A stretch of DNA of 45,172 nt from Bradyrhizobium sp. (GCA_028290305.1 JAQGKC010000031.1:1-45172), one strand, 5' to 3'. Numbered from the stretch's first letter, positions 29,919-38,942 are shown. Numbers and translations are program-made. The notes: generated from the letters alone by a model not told the origin.

Positions 29919-31508
29919 ATGTCCAAACCCAAGGTTCTCATTTCCGACGCTCTCTCTCCCGCGGCCGTGCAGATTTTCAAAGACCGCGGCATCGAAGTCG
30001 ATTTCCAGCCCAACCTCGGCAAGGACAAGGACAAGCTCGCGGAGATCATTGGCAATTACGATGGCCTCGCGATCCGCTCCGCCACCAAGGCGACCGCGAA
30101 GATCATCGAGAAGGCGACGCGGTTGAAAGTGATCGGCCGCGCCGGGATCGGCGTCGATAATGTGGAAATCCCCGCCGCCACGGCGAAGGGCATTATCGTG
30201 ATGAACACGCCGTTCGGCAATTCGATCACCACGGCCGAACACGCGATCACGCTGATGCTGGCGCTGGCGCGCGAGATTCCGCAGGCCGATGCCTCGACCC
30301 AGGCCGGCAAGTGGGAGAAGAACCGCTTCATGGGGGTCGAGATCACCGGCAAGACCCTGGGTGTGATCGGCTGCGGCAATATCGGTTCGATCGCCGCCGA
30401 CCGCGCGCTTGGTCTGCGCATGAAGGTGATCGCGTTCGATCCGTTCCTGTCGCCGGAACGCGCCAAGGATATCGGCGTCGAGAAGGTCGAGCTCGACGAT
30501 TTGTTCAAGCGCGCCGATTTCATCACGCTGCATACCCCGCTGACCGAAAAGACCAAAAACATCATCGACGCGGCCGCGCTGGCCAAGATGAAAAAGGGCG
30601 TGCGCATCATCAATTGCGCGCGCGGCGGTCTGGTCGACGAGCAGGCGCTGGTCGATGCCTTGAATTCCAAGCATGTCGCGGGCGCCGCGTTCGACGTGTT
30701 CGTCGAGGAGCCGGCCACCACCAATGTGCTGTTCGGCCATCCCAACGTGATCTGCACGCCGCATCTCGGCGCCGCCACCACCGAGGCGCAGGAGAATGTC
30801 GCGCTGCAGGTCGCCGAGCAGATGTCGGACTATCTGTTAAGCGGCGCGATTTCCAACGCGGTCAACTTCCCGTCGATCACGGCGGAAGAGGCGCCGAAGC
30901 TAAGACCGTTCATCGAGCTTGCCGAAAAGCTCGGCTCGTTCGCGGGCCAGCTCACCGAGAGCGGCATCATGAAGGTGCAGATCACCTATGAAGGTCACGT
31001 CGCCGAAATGAAAATCAAGGCGCTGACCTCGGCGGCGCTGTCGGGCCTGCTGCGGCCGATGCTCGGCGACGTCAATGTCGTCTCGGCGCCGGTCGTCGCC
31101 AAGGAGCGCGGCATGGTGGTCGAGGAGATCGTGCGCGCGGCGCAGAGCGATTACGAAAGCCTGATCACGGTCACCGTCACCACGGAGCGGCAGGAGCGCT
31201 CGGTGTCGGGCACGGTCTATGCCGACGGCAAGCCGCGGCTCGTCGATATCAAGGGCATCCGCGTCGACGCCGAGTTCGGCAAGTCGATGATCTACGTCAC
31301 CAATGAGGACAAACCGGGCTTCATCGGCCACTTCGCGGGCCTGCTCGGCGATGCCAAGATCAACATCGCGACTTTCCATCTTGGCCGCAACAAGCAGGGC
31401 GGCGATGCCATCGCGCTGGTCGAGATCGACGGTAACGTGCCGGCGGCAGTACTCGCCAAGGTACAGGCGCTGCCGCAGGTGAAGCAGGCCAAGGCTTTAA
31501 CATTTTAA
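29919..31508 (+). CDS. serA: D-3-phosphoglycerate dehydrogenase
   Basis: Commits 3-phosphoglycerate to serine synthesis, using NAD. 529 residues, the long (type 1) form. N-terminal catalytic and Rossmann parts with GRAGIGVDNV, the nucleotide motif GVIGCGNIGSIAA, catalytic Arg in NCARGGLVDEQAL, Glu in FDVFVEEPA and His in CTPHLGAAT; then an allosteric substrate-binding domain (about 320-450) and a C-terminal ACT domain (about 455-529: MIYVTNEDKPGFIGHFAGLLG, in part) for serine feedback. Start ATG at 29919 with GAAGGAG at 29906-29912; the GTG at 29904 lies within the repeat arm. The last six codons (KALTF, stop) are the first unit of an 18-bp tandem array. Confidence 0.95.
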   Translation: MSKPKVLISDALSPAAVQIFKDRGIEVDFQPNLGKDKDKLAEIIGNYDGLAIRSATKATAKIIEKATRLKVIGRAGIGVDNVEIPAATAKGIIVMNTPFGNSITTAEHAITLMLALAREIPQADASTQAGKWEKNRFMGVEITGKTLGVIGCGNIGSIAADRALGLRMKVIAFDPFLSPERAKDIGVEKVELDDLFKRADFITLHTPLTEKTKNIIDAAALAKMKKGVRIINCARGGLVDEQALVDALNSKHVAGAAFDVFVEEPATTNVLFGHPNVICTPHLGAATTEAQENVALQVAEQMSDYLLSGAISNAVNFPSITAEEAPKLRPFIELAEKLGSFAGQLTESGIMKVQITYEGHVAEMKIKALTSAALSGLLRPMLGDVNVVSAPVVAKERGMVVEEIVRAAQSDYESLITVTVTTERQERSVSGTVYADGKPRLVDIKGIRVDAEFGKSMIYVTNEDKPGFIGHFAGLLGDAKINIATFHLGRNKQGGDAIALVEIDGNVPAAVLAKVQALPQVKQAKALTF

Positions 31509-31544
31509 GAGGCTTTAGCATTTTAAAAGGCTTTAACATTTTAA
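31491..31544. repeat. Exact 18-bp tandem array (3 units) covering the serA stop
   Basis: Units AAGGCTTTAACATTTTAA (31491-31508), GAGGCTTTAGCATTTTAA (31509-31526) and AAGGCTTTAACATTTTAA (31527-31544). Unit 1 is the coding end of serA (Lys-Ala-Leu-Thr-Phe-stop); units 1 and 3 are identical, and unit 2 differs at two positions. All units keep the same phase, so each would encode the same ending. Confidence 0.97.
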
Positions 31545-31602
31545 AAGCGCTGGTGTTTTGAATCTTCGCTCTCCTGTCGGCGAGGCTCATCAACGCTTGA
31601 CG

Positions 31603-32025
31603 CTATCGACTGAGTTTAGGCTGCTCCCTCAGATTGGCTAATACACCTTCGGTGTTTTCAAAGCAGTCGCCTCCCGGCGACATGGTTTCGATCTGGGAGA
31701 TCACCGCCTTCAGACCGGCGCGGGTTTCAACCAATCGCACCTGGAGCGCTTCCACGTCGATCAGCTTCTTCTTGAGGCCAGCCAGGAGTTTGTCACGACT
31801 CCAGCCCGCCTTTCCCTGTTGCGGCAGGAGATTTCGGATTTCGTCGAGCGAGAATCCCGCCTGCTGGGCGGTGATGATGATTTCCAGGATTTGCCCGGTC
31901 TCGCGCGAGTATTGGCGATAGCCGTTCAGCGCCCTGTCGACAGAGCCGATCAGGCCCTGCGCCTCATAGTAGCGGATACGCGAGGGCGCCAATCCAGCCT
32001 GTTTCGCCAGTTTCCCGATCTTCAT
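31603..32025 (-). CDS. MerR-family transcriptional regulator
   Basis: 140 residues. N-terminal winged HTH typical of MerR: MKIGKLAKQAGLAPSRIRYYEAQGL (in parts), with RYYEAQGLI and GYRQYS, followed by the dimerisation helix (about 80-115) and a short effector region with a single cysteine, C121 in SPGGDCFENTEG. One Cys rather than the paired metal ligands suggests redox or electrophile sensing, as in the NmlR/AdhR group, though this is inference. It is divergent from an Old Yellow Enzyme gene, and the 78-bp space has a MerR-type operator. ATG preceded by GGAGCGCTGA. Confidence 0.88.
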   Translation of the reverse strand: MKIGKLAKQAGLAPSRIRYYEAQGLIGSVDRALNGYRQYSRETGQILEIIITAQQAGFSLDEIRNLLPQQGKAGWSRDKLLAGLKKKLIDVEALQVRLVETRAGLKAVISQIETMSPGGDCFENTEGVLANLREQPKLSR

Positions 32026-32046
32026 TCAGCGCTCCAGACTTCGTGC

Positions 32047-32077
32047 TTGACCTTAAAGTTAACTTTAATCTTAGAAC
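32047..32077 (+). promoter_or_regulatory. MerR-type promoter/operator for the OYE gene
   Basis: -35 TTGACC (32047-32052) and -10 TAGAAC (32072-32077) are separated by 19 bp, the over-long spacer typical of MerR-activated promoters. The spacer holds a perfect 16-bp palindrome TTAAAGTTAACTTTAA (32053-32068), where a MerR dimer would bind and twist the DNA. The palindrome resembles those recalled for NmlR/AdhR-type regulators. Confidence 0.82.
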
Positions 32078-32103
32078 AGGGCCAGCGTCAATCGAGTGTT
32101 GTC

Positions 32104-33372
32104 ATGTCCCCGTTCGAAACTCTCACGCTGCCCAATGGCACTGTCATTCCCAACCGCATCGCCAAGGCGGCAATGGAGGAAAACATGGCCGATGCCGAGC
32201 ACGCCCCTTCGGCCGCGCTCATACGCCTCTATCAGGCATGGGCCGACGGTGGCGCCGGCTTGATCCTGACCGGCAATGTCATGATCGACCGTCGCGCCAT
32301 GACCGGCCCTGGTGGGGTCGTTCTCGAGGACATGAGCGAGCTCGGGGCATTTCGCAATTGGGCGCGAATAGGTCGGGCAAAGGGTGCGCAAGTCTGGCTG
32401 CAGCTCAATCACCCCGGCCGGCAGATGATGAAAAATATGGGCCAGGAAACCTGGGCGCCGTCCGCGGTGCCGCTTGATCTCGGCAAGCATTCGAAAATGT
32501 TTGCGACGCCGAAAGCGATGACCGAGCAGGATATCGACGAGGTGATCGCGCGCTTCGTCAACGCGGCGAGGCTCGGCGAGCAAGCCGGTTTCTCCGGCGT
32601 CCAGATCCATGCCGCACATGGTTATCTCGTCAGCCAATTCCTGTCGCCTCTTACGAACCGGCGCTCCGACCGCTGGGGCGGGTCGCTGGAGAACCGGGCG
32701 CGGCTTCTGATCGACACCGTCAAGGCCGTTCGCACAGCCGTGTCGCCAGAATTCTCTGTCGCGGTAAAATTGAACTCGGCCGATTTCCAGCGTGGCGGCT
32801 TCGACGAGGCCGATGCGAAGCGCGTCGTCGAGATGTTGAACGAGTTACCCGTCGATCTGGTGGAGCTTTCCGGCGGCAGCTACGAGGCGCCGGCCATGCA
32901 GGGCAGCGCACGGGACGGCCGCACCCTGGCGCGTGAAGCCTATTTCCTCGAATTCGCGCGCGACATCGCCGCGATCGCCAAAATGCCAGTGATGGTGACC
33001 GGCGGCATTCGCCGCATCGGTGTGGTGAAACAGGTGCTCGATAGCGGCGTCGCCATGGCCGGCATCGGTACCGCGCTCGCTATCAAACCGGATTTGCCGA
33101 ATGCCTGGCGCAACGGCGAAGATCCACGGCCGGAGATCGCGCCGATCGGTTGGAAGAGCAAGCCGCTGGCTTCGCTCGCCGCCATGGCAGCGGTGAAATT
33201 TCAACTGAGGCGCCTGAGCCAGGGCCGCAAATCGAGGCCCGGCGTTTCCCCGCTCAAAGCACTGCTTCTCAATCAGTTGCGAAGCGCATCGCTCACCCGC
33301 AAGTACCGGCGCTGGATGGCGTCGTCTCGACTGCTGGCCACGGCCGTGCCGCAAGACCTGTCGGCATCGTGA
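32104..33372 (+). CDS. Old Yellow Enzyme-family NADH:flavin oxidoreductase
   Basis: 422 residues: an FMN-binding TIM barrel of about 350 residues followed by a 60-residue basic extension. Motifs: LPNGTVIPNRIAKAAMEE at the start, LQLNHPGRQ (FMN/substrate), QIHAAHGYLVSQFLSPLTN with H169, H172 and the proton-donor Y174, RSDRWGGSLENRARL, and MVTGGIRR for the phosphate. Enzymes of this type reduce activated C=C bonds of enals, enones or nitro compounds with NAD(P)H. Control by the divergent MerR fits a response to reactive electrophiles. The frame is open upstream into the MerR region, but 32104 is the family start. The stop overlaps a mini-ORF, MKEPVKALIF, at 33372-33404. Confidence 0.87.
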   Translation: MSPFETLTLPNGTVIPNRIAKAAMEENMADAEHAPSAALIRLYQAWADGGAGLILTGNVMIDRRAMTGPGGVVLEDMSELGAFRNWARIGRAKGAQVWLQLNHPGRQMMKNMGQETWAPSAVPLDLGKHSKMFATPKAMTEQDIDEVIARFVNAARLGEQAGFSGVQIHAAHGYLVSQFLSPLTNRRSDRWGGSLENRARLLIDTVKAVRTAVSPEFSVAVKLNSADFQRGGFDEADAKRVVEMLNELPVDLVELSGGSYEAPAMQGSARDGRTLAREAYFLEFARDIAAIAKMPVMVTGGIRRIGVVKQVLDSGVAMAGIGTALAIKPDLPNAWRNGEDPRPEIAPIGWKSKPLASLAAMAAVKFQLRRLSQGRKSRPGVSPLKALLLNQLRSASLTRKYRRWMASSRLLATAVPQDLSAS

Positions 33373-33386
33373 TGAAAGAACCCGTC

Positions 33387-33410
33387 AAGGCTCTAATATT
33401 CTAAAGGCTT
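33387..33410. repeat. Degenerate copy of the serA-end 18-mer
   Basis: AAGGCTCTAATATTCTAA at 33387-33404 matches the serA-end unit at 15 of 18 positions, the three differences all being C/T exchanges, and still reads Lys-Ala-Leu-Ile-Phe-stop. AGGCTT follows, like the start of a further unit. With the array at 31491-31544 it brackets the MerR-OYE pair in direct orientation. Confidence 0.6.
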
Positions 33411-33434
33411 GATCGCAACCGGTAATGAGCCGAG

Positions 33435-33469
33435 CAGGGGGCCTGCCATCGGCGCTCCCCCTGTTTTTT
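33435..33469 (+). terminator. Intrinsic terminator after the OYE gene
   Basis: Stem CAGGGGG (33435-33441) / CCCCCTG (33457-33463) followed immediately by TTTTTT. Orientation fits the end of the OYE transcript. Confidence 0.85.
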
Positions 33470-33504
33470 ACACACGGCGTTGAATTCGCCGATCAAGCAG
33501 CGAC

Positions 33505-34548
33505 TTAACTGTTCGGTCCGCGGTCCATGCCGATCGGCTGCCAGCGGCGGAGCGAGGTATTTTGCAGCACCGAAGGATTGACGCAGCTTACCGGCCACAT
33601 GCCGGACAGAACGAGTGACAATTCATAGCCGACGCGACGTTTGCGAGCCTCGTCGAAACGCGCCGAGGCCGAGGCGACGTGCGCCGTCAGCGTGACGTTT
33701 TCCATGCCCAGCATCGGGTTGTTGTGGGAGGGCGGCTCCTTCTCCAGGACGTCGAGCGCGGCATGCGCGATCCAGCCTTCCTGCAGAGCCTTGATCAGCG
33801 CATCTTCGTCCACGGTCGGACCACGTCCGGTATTGATGAAGATCGCGTTCGGCTTCATTTGCCTGAAATGCTTTTCGCCGAGCATGTGATGTACTTCCGG
33901 CCGCGCCGGCGCGTGCATCGATACGAAATCCGACTGAGACAGCACTTCAGACAAGGTCGCCGGCAGCACGCCGTGATCGGAAATCAGCGTTTCCTGGATG
34001 AACGGATCGTAGGCCATCATCCGCAGCCCGAACGGCGCCGCCCGCTTGGCAACGGCGCGCGCCACCCGCCCGAACGAGATGAACCCCAGCGTTTGTCCCA
34101 TCAGCCGCGGAATCTTCAGCAGCGCCGGACGGCCCTCTGACCAGCGTCCTTCCCGGACCATCTTGTCCTGTACGATCAGGCGGCGAAAGCCCGCCAGCAG
34201 CAGCATCATCGCGTGGTCAGCCACTTCCTCGATGAAGGTGTCGGGGATGTTGGTGACGGGAATGCCGCGCGCGGTGGCGGCCTTGACGTCGACGCTGTCG
34301 ACGCCGACGCTGCCGAGCGTGATGACGTTGCAGTTTTCAAGGGCATCGATGATTTTCTTCGAGATCGGTATGCCCTTGGCGTAGATGGCGTCGGCAGTCC
34401 GGGCGGCGGCGATAAATTCCGCCTCATTGGCCGGCGCCTCCACGATCTCGGCGTCGATCGGATCGAGCGCTTCTTTCTCAAACGCATACCCGCCTCCGGC
34501 GACCGTGAAACTCGCGCCTTTCGGCGTCACCACTTTGAATTTCGACAT
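33505..34548 (-). CDS. D-isomer-specific 2-hydroxyacid dehydrogenase (CtBP/SerA-like)
   Basis: 347 residues from MSKFKVVTPKG. Catalytic Arg242 (FINTGRGPTVDEDAL), Glu271 (LDVLEKEPPSHNNP) and His290 (VTLTAHVASAS) are present, as is LGSVGVDSVDV. The dinucleotide motif reads GFISFGRVA (155-163) in place of GxxGxGxxG: the first tight-turn Gly is Ser158 and the last is Ala163, so cofactor binding may be altered. Homologues of this form act on uncharacterised 2-hydroxy or 2-keto acids. GGGAGA precedes the chosen ATG; a longer frame to 34674 has no support. It is convergent with the OYE gene. Confidence 0.83.
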   Translation of the reverse strand: MSKFKVVTPKGASFTVAGGGYAFEKEALDPIDAEIVEAPANEAEFIAAARTADAIYAKGIPISKKIIDALENCNVITLGSVGVDSVDVKAATARGIPVTNIPDTFIEEVADHAMMLLLAGFRRLIVQDKMVREGRWSEGRPALLKIPRLMGQTLGFISFGRVARAVAKRAAPFGLRMMAYDPFIQETLISDHGVLPATLSEVLSQSDFVSMHAPARPEVHHMLGEKHFRQMKPNAIFINTGRGPTVDEDALIKALQEGWIAHAALDVLEKEPPSHNNPMLGMENVTLTAHVASASARFDEARKRRVGYELSLVLSGMWPVSCVNPSVLQNTSLRRWQPIGMDRGPNS

Positions 34549-34788
34549 TTGTTTCTCCCGATTTGACATTTCGGTGTTGGTTATGACCGCGACACCGTCG
34601 TCGCCGCCTCCCGATTCCAGCGTCTGATCACCCCTCGCGCAATCCCGACCTGCGAACGGCAGCGGCTTTTGCAACCAGTAGTTCTACGGAGAGGCTTTCG
34701 TAACCAAGCGCTAAAGGATTTCACTATACCGTGATGTAACTCATTCCGCCAATCGCGTGCTTCGCGCGCAAATCCCCGGAGATGCCCC

Positions 34789-36474
34789 GTGAAGCTGAAC
34801 AATCTGACGATCGCTCCCAAACTCGGCATTTTGGTGGGAGTGACACTGTTCGGCCTCTGCATCGCCGGCGTTCTCGCAGGCTACCTGATGCAACGCGAGA
34901 TGCTGAACGCCCGGATCGATCAGGTTCGTTCTATCGTTGAGGTCGGCCGCAACATGGCGATCGGGCTGCAGAAACAGGTCGATGCCGGCCAGCTCACCAA
35001 GGAAGCCGCACTTGCCGAATTCGGCCGCCGGGCCAACTCCATGACCTACGACAACGGTGCCGGATACCTGTTCGGCACGACGTTCGAAGGCATCACGGTG
35101 CTGTCGCCTGATCCCAAGCAGATCGGGACCAATCGCATGGACGTGGTGGTCAATGGCAGGATGATCTCCCGTGAATTGCGCGATGGCGTGAAGGCCAAGG
35201 GCGAAATCCTGTTGACGTATGAATACGTGAAACCCGGCGAGCAAAAGCCGAGCCGCAAGATCGGCTACGCCGTCGCCGTCCCAGGCTTCAACATGTATAT
35301 CGGATCCGGAGCCTATCTCGACGATCTCGACGCCAAGCTGGCGCCGATCATCTGGGTGCTCGGTGTTGCGATTGTCATTATCGGCGCTATCGGGGGCGGC
35401 ATCGCCTGGCTGATCGGCCGCAGCATCAGCCGTCCGCTCGGTCAACTCGGTGCCCGCATGCGGGCGTTGGCCGATGGCGCGCTGGAAGGCGATATCCCGG
35501 GGATCGGGCGCGGCGACGAAGTCGGTGCGATGGCGGCAACCGTTCAGATCTTCAAGGATAACGCGCTGCGCATTCGCGGGCTCGAACAGGTCGAAGCGCA
35601 GACGCAGGAGCGCGCGGCGGCCGAGCGTCGCGCCGCGATGGAAAGCATCGCCGGCGAATTCGAACGCAGTGTCAACGGCATCGTCCGTTCGGTGTCGACG
35701 GCGGCGGCAGGAATGCAGACCACGGCGCAATCCATGACGGCAACCGCGAGCGACGCCAGTGCCCGTGCCGCAACCGTCGGGGCTGCATCGGAAAGCGCTT
35801 CGAACAACGTTGGAACGGTCGCCGCGGCGGCGGAAGAACTGTCGAGCTCGGTCGCCGAGATATCCCGGCAGGTGACGCGGTCGAGCGAGATCGCCAGCAG
35901 GGCGGTCGGCGATGCCGAGCGCACCAACGCCACCGTCGGGGCTTTGTCCACTGGCGCCGAGAAGATCGGCGAGGTGGTCAAGCTGATCCACAGCATCGCC
36001 GCCCAGACCAATTTGCTGGCCCTCAACGCGACTATCGAAGCCGCCCGCGCCGGCGAATCCGGCCGCGGCTTTGCCGTCGTCGCCTCCGAGGTGAAGGCGC
36101 TCGCCAACCAGACCGCCAAGGCCACCGAGGAAATCTCCGCGCAGGTTGCGGCCATGCAGGCCTCGACCAGCGACGCAGTTCTTTCGATTGGCGGAATCAC
36201 CGAAACGATCGCGCAGATGAGCGAGATCACCGTCAGCATCTCCACCGCGATCGAGCAGCAGGGCGATGCCACCCGCGAGATCGCCCGCAACATTCAGTCG
36301 GTCGCAGCCGGCTCGAGCGAGATCAGCGCCCATATCGGCGGCGTCACCACCGCGGCCGCGGCCACCGGTTCGGCCGCCTCGGATGTGCTCTCGAACGCCC
36401 GCGAACTCGACAATCAGTCCGGAATGTTGCGCAGTGCGGTTGACCAATTTCTGGCCAAGCTCCGCGCCGCCTGA
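34789..36474 (+). CDS. Methyl-accepting chemotaxis protein with single Cache domain
   Basis: 561 residues: TM1 about 13-34, a periplasmic sensor of about 150 residues of the sCache_2 type ([37 protein letters not shown] in part, and [20 protein letters not shown]), TM2 about 187-210, HAMP about 211-265, and a signalling coiled coil with the hairpin tip [20 protein letters not shown] and [12 protein letters not shown]. No pentapeptide CheR tether at the C-terminus. sCache_2 receptors often detect small carboxylates. GTG start at 34789, CGGAG eight bases upstream. No che genes nearby, so it feeds into a remote chemotaxis cluster. Confidence 0.93.
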   Translation: MKLNNLTIAPKLGILVGVTLFGLCIAGVLAGYLMQREMLNARIDQVRSIVEVGRNMAIGLQKQVDAGQLTKEAALAEFGRRANSMTYDNGAGYLFGTTFEGITVLSPDPKQIGTNRMDVVVNGRMISRELRDGVKAKGEILLTYEYVKPGEQKPSRKIGYAVAVPGFNMYIGSGAYLDDLDAKLAPIIWVLGVAIVIIGAIGGGIAWLIGRSISRPLGQLGARMRALADGALEGDIPGIGRGDEVGAMAATVQIFKDNALRIRGLEQVEAQTQERAAAERRAAMESIAGEFERSVNGIVRSVSTAAAGMQTTAQSMTATASDASARAATVGAASESASNNVGTVAAAAEELSSSVAEISRQVTRSSEIASRAVGDAERTNATVGALSTGAEKIGEVVKLIHSIAAQTNLLALNATIEAARAGESGRGFAVVASEVKALANQTAKATEEISAQVAAMQASTSDAVLSIGGITETIAQMSEITVSISTAIEQQGDATREIARNIQSVAAGSSEISAHIGGVTTAAAATGSAASDVLSNARELDNQSGMLRSAVDQFLAKLRAA

Positions 36475-36511
36475 ATCGAGAAGCGACCGGCGCGGTACCG
36501 CAGCTCGGGGG

Positions 36512-37438
36512 TCATGCTGCGGCTGACGCCTGCCGCGACGCGATCACGACGCCCGCGAGTACCAGCACGTAGCCGACGAGGTGAAACAGCCGCAGCTGCT
36601 CGCCGAGCAGCAGGATCGCCATCGCCGAGCCGAACACCGGCACCAGATGGAAAAATGGCGCGGCACGGTTCGGCCCGATCAACGCGATGCCGCGGTTGAA
36701 AAACAGATATGCCAGCGTGGACGGAAAGATCACGACATAGATCAGCGTCGCGACGGTCAGCACGTCGAGCTTCAGCGTGAGGCCGGTTGAGAACTCCCAG
36801 AGCGAGAATGGCAACAGCAGCAGCGCGCCGCAGCCGGTGGTGAAGACGATCAGCGACAGCTGATGGGTTACCGGCCGGCGCGGCATCAGCGCCGAATACA
36901 ATCCAAACGCCAGCAGCGAACCGGCGACCATCACGTCGCCCTTGTTGAACTGGATGCCGGCGAGCGCTCCGAGGTCGCCGCGCAGGATGATGGTAAGCAC
37001 GCCTGCAAGCGAGATGGTGATGCCGGCGAGTTGCGCCCATGTCAGCCGCACGCCGAACAGCAGCAGCGACCATAGCGCAATGAACAGCGGTCCGGACGAC
37101 TGGATCAACAGCGCGTTTAGCGCCTGGGTGTATTGCAGAGCCCAGTAAGACAACGCGTTATTGATGGCGAATCCCGTCGCCGACAGCGTCACCATCAGGG
37201 GAAGCCGGGCGCGCAACTTCGGCCAGTCACGCCGCAGATGCGGCCACGCAAACGGCAGCAGCATGAAAAACGCGCCGATCCATCTGACGCAGGACAGCGT
37301 CATCGGCGGCACGTGGCCGGCGACGTAACGCCCGATCACGATATTGCCGGCCCAGAACAGCGAGGTCAGGCTGAGCAGCAGATATGGCTGATCGTTGAGC
37401 CAGCCGATCGGGGAGTGATGCGGAGGTCTGGAAGGCAA
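36512..37438 (-). CDS. EamA-family (DMT) transporter, copy 1
   Basis: 308 residues, ten membrane segments, two EamA repeats. QPYLLLSLTSLFWAGNIVIGR, PPMTLSCVRWIGAFFMLLPFAW (in parts), LQYTQALNALLIQSSGPLF and ALIGPNRAAPFFHLVPVFGS are typical of drug/metabolite exporters of the RhaT/YdcZ-like superfamily. The start appears to be TTG with a poor ribosome binding site; the paralogue at 39.1-40.0 kb aligns from QPYLLL onward, so the true start is near. Substrate unknown. It converges with the chemoreceptor gene (37-bp gap). Confidence 0.87.
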   Translation of the reverse strand: MPSRPPHHSPIGWLNDQPYLLLSLTSLFWAGNIVIGRYVAGHVPPMTLSCVRWIGAFFMLLPFAWPHLRRDWPKLRARLPLMVTLSATGFAINNALSYWALQYTQALNALLIQSSGPLFIALWSLLLFGVRLTWAQLAGITISLAGVLTIILRGDLGALAGIQFNKGDVMVAGSLLAFGLYSALMPRRPVTHQLSLIVFTTGCGALLLLPFSLWEFSTGLTLKLDVLTVATLIYVVIFPSTLAYLFFNRGIALIGPNRAAPFFHLVPVFGSAMAILLLGEQLRLFHLVGYVLVLAGVVIASRQASAAA

Positions 37439-37551
37439 CGCGAGGCAATCGGGGCTTTGAATGTTGTCGCACGTTGTGCCCGAAATATCCGGCGCGACAA
37501 GGCTTCCGGGAGGATTGGTGCCATGCAGCGCTCTTTTCCGCGCGGGCTGTT

Positions 37552-38397
37552 CTATTTCTGCGGTCCCGACAGCGAGATATCGCGCTCGGCGCGGAAAACG
37601 TTACTGTAAAGGTTGGCGATCCATTGCCGCCCGCTCGATGTGACGTTGAGATACCGGATCGCCGTTTGCACATGCGGTGCCACGCTGTTCCAGTAAAATT
37701 GCGGATAGAGACTGACGAGATCCGCCGGCGAGCTGTAGCCGAGCTGCCGGTTCAGCCCGGCCTCTTCGAACTCGTGATAAAGGGCGTTGGCCTTGCGGAT
37801 ATAGTGCGGGTCGCCAAGTTGCCCGATCAGGTCGGCCGCCCGCAGCAGCGCGGCTTCTTCGTCGCATTCCTCATCCTCGCTGGGAAAGCTCGAGGGAAAT
37901 TTCGTCCCTTCGACGGCGCGCGCGATACGCCGCTTATCCAACAGCGCAACGCCTTCGATCCGTTCCATGACGAACATCTTGGAACGATCAACATGGTACG
38001 GCAGCAGCGCTGCGTCCGACGATCCGCGCGGCAGCGTGATTTTGCGGCCGGTGGCATCGACGACATAACCGTCCTTGTCGTCTGCCTTGAACAGCCCGCG
38101 GACATAACCGATATCGTGCGTCAGGCAGGCGATAATCACATGCGCATAGTCTTCGGCCGGCATGTGAGTATGGAGCGCGCGCCCGCGCAGGACATCGTGC
38201 CCGGCCATCGTGACCAGCATGGTATGTTCGACGTTATGATAAAGCGCGTCGCTGTTGCCGATGCACTCGATCGCGATTCGCGCGATCGATGGCACCATCT
38301 CGACCAGATGCGCCTGCGATGAACCGAACCGGCGGCGCATGTAATTGGCCAGGAATCTGCCCAGCGCGTCGGCCGAAAGCTCTGGAACGGTAATCAT
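37552..38397 (-). CDS. HD-domain metal-dependent phosphohydrolase-like protein
   Basis: 281 residues. The HD motif is visible as H54 (LYHNVEHTML, with H58) and H94-D95 (IIACLTHDIGYVRG), the standard H...HD...D pattern; the later Asp is probably in the LLRAADLIGQLGD segment, the typical fourth ligand region. Such proteins hydrolyse phosphodiesters or nucleotides, often in signalling; this one lacks a receiver, PAS or GGDEF domain. C-terminal 90 residues are mostly helical and unassigned. ATG with GGGGCAG upstream. It lies between the two EamA transporter copies. Confidence 0.8.
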   Translation of the reverse strand: MITVPELSADALGRFLANYMRRRFGSSQAHLVEMVPSIARIAIECIGNSDALYHNVEHTMLVTMAGHDVLRGRALHTHMPAEDYAHVIIACLTHDIGYVRGLFKADDKDGYVVDATGRKITLPRGSSDAALLPYHVDRSKMFVMERIEGVALLDKRRIARAVEGTKFPSSFPSEDEECDEEAALLRAADLIGQLGDPHYIRKANALYHEFEEAGLNRQLGYSSPADLVSLYPQFYWNSVAPHVQTAIRYLNVTSSGRQWIANLYSNVFRAERDISLSGPQK

Positions 38398-38539
38398 CGC
38401 CGCTGCCCCCGAACGTCGCGTGCGGTTCGCGAGTTGGCCGGTCCGTACATCCTCTCAGCTTAGCGCGCTGTTGTGACACAATCGTTGCGGCCTGGAATAA
38501 ACGCGCGTTAGTTGATCGGGACCAACCAGGGAGACCGCC

Positions 38540-38941
38540 ATGGGCGTGGATTTATTGAATATCGAAGGCCTCAAGGAGCTGAGGCATCAGGGGCCGATCG
38601 TGATGGTGAACCTGATGCGGTTCTTCGAGCGCTCGCTCGATGGCGACGGTAGCGGCTGGGATGCCTATTTGCGCTACAGCGCCCTGACCGTACCGATGAT
38701 CAAGGCGCGCGGTGGAACGTTGCTGTGGACCGGAAACGCCAAGGCGGTCGCGCTCGGCGCGCAGGACGGCAACAAATGGGACTATCTGGCGCTGGTGTAT
38801 TATCCTGATGTCGCAGCGTTCGTCGACATGATGACGTCGCCGGACTATGAAAATCTGTGCGACCCGCATCGCCGCAACGGATGCGCGGAGCACGTGATCA
38901 TCGCCAGCGCCGAGGCCTACAGTAAATTCAGGTTGGGTTAG
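38540..38941 (+). CDS. DUF1330-like dimeric alpha/beta-barrel protein
   Basis: 133 residues. GPIVMVNLMRFFERS near the N-terminus, then WDAYLRYSALTVPMIKARGGTLLWTGNAKAVALG (in parts) and DYLALVYYPDVAAFVDMMTSPDY are the pattern of DUF1330, a small ferredoxin-like fold without known reaction. The ATG follows GGGAGACCGCC. Palindromic element copy B starts immediately after the stop codon (38939-38941), so the element may also serve as its 3' end. Stands alone, divergent from the HD gene. Confidence 0.8.
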   Translation: MGVDLLNIEGLKELRHQGPIVMVNLMRFFERSLDGDGSGWDAYLRYSALTVPMIKARGGTLLWTGNAKAVALGAQDGNKWDYLALVYYPDVAAFVDMMTSPDYENLCDPHRRNGCAEHVIIASAEAYSKFRLG

Positions 38942-38942
38942 A

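Noticed and set aside
31491..33410. Integrating element with its own integrase at the serA end
   Set aside because: The flanking repeats fit insertion, but no integrase, transposase or tRNA gene is present in the bracketed DNA, so only a footprint is claimed.
34741..36447. 568-codon open frame antisense to the chemoreceptor gene
   Set aside because: Same reason: the plus strand encodes a complete methyl-accepting protein; the antisense frame is a GC-skew artefact.
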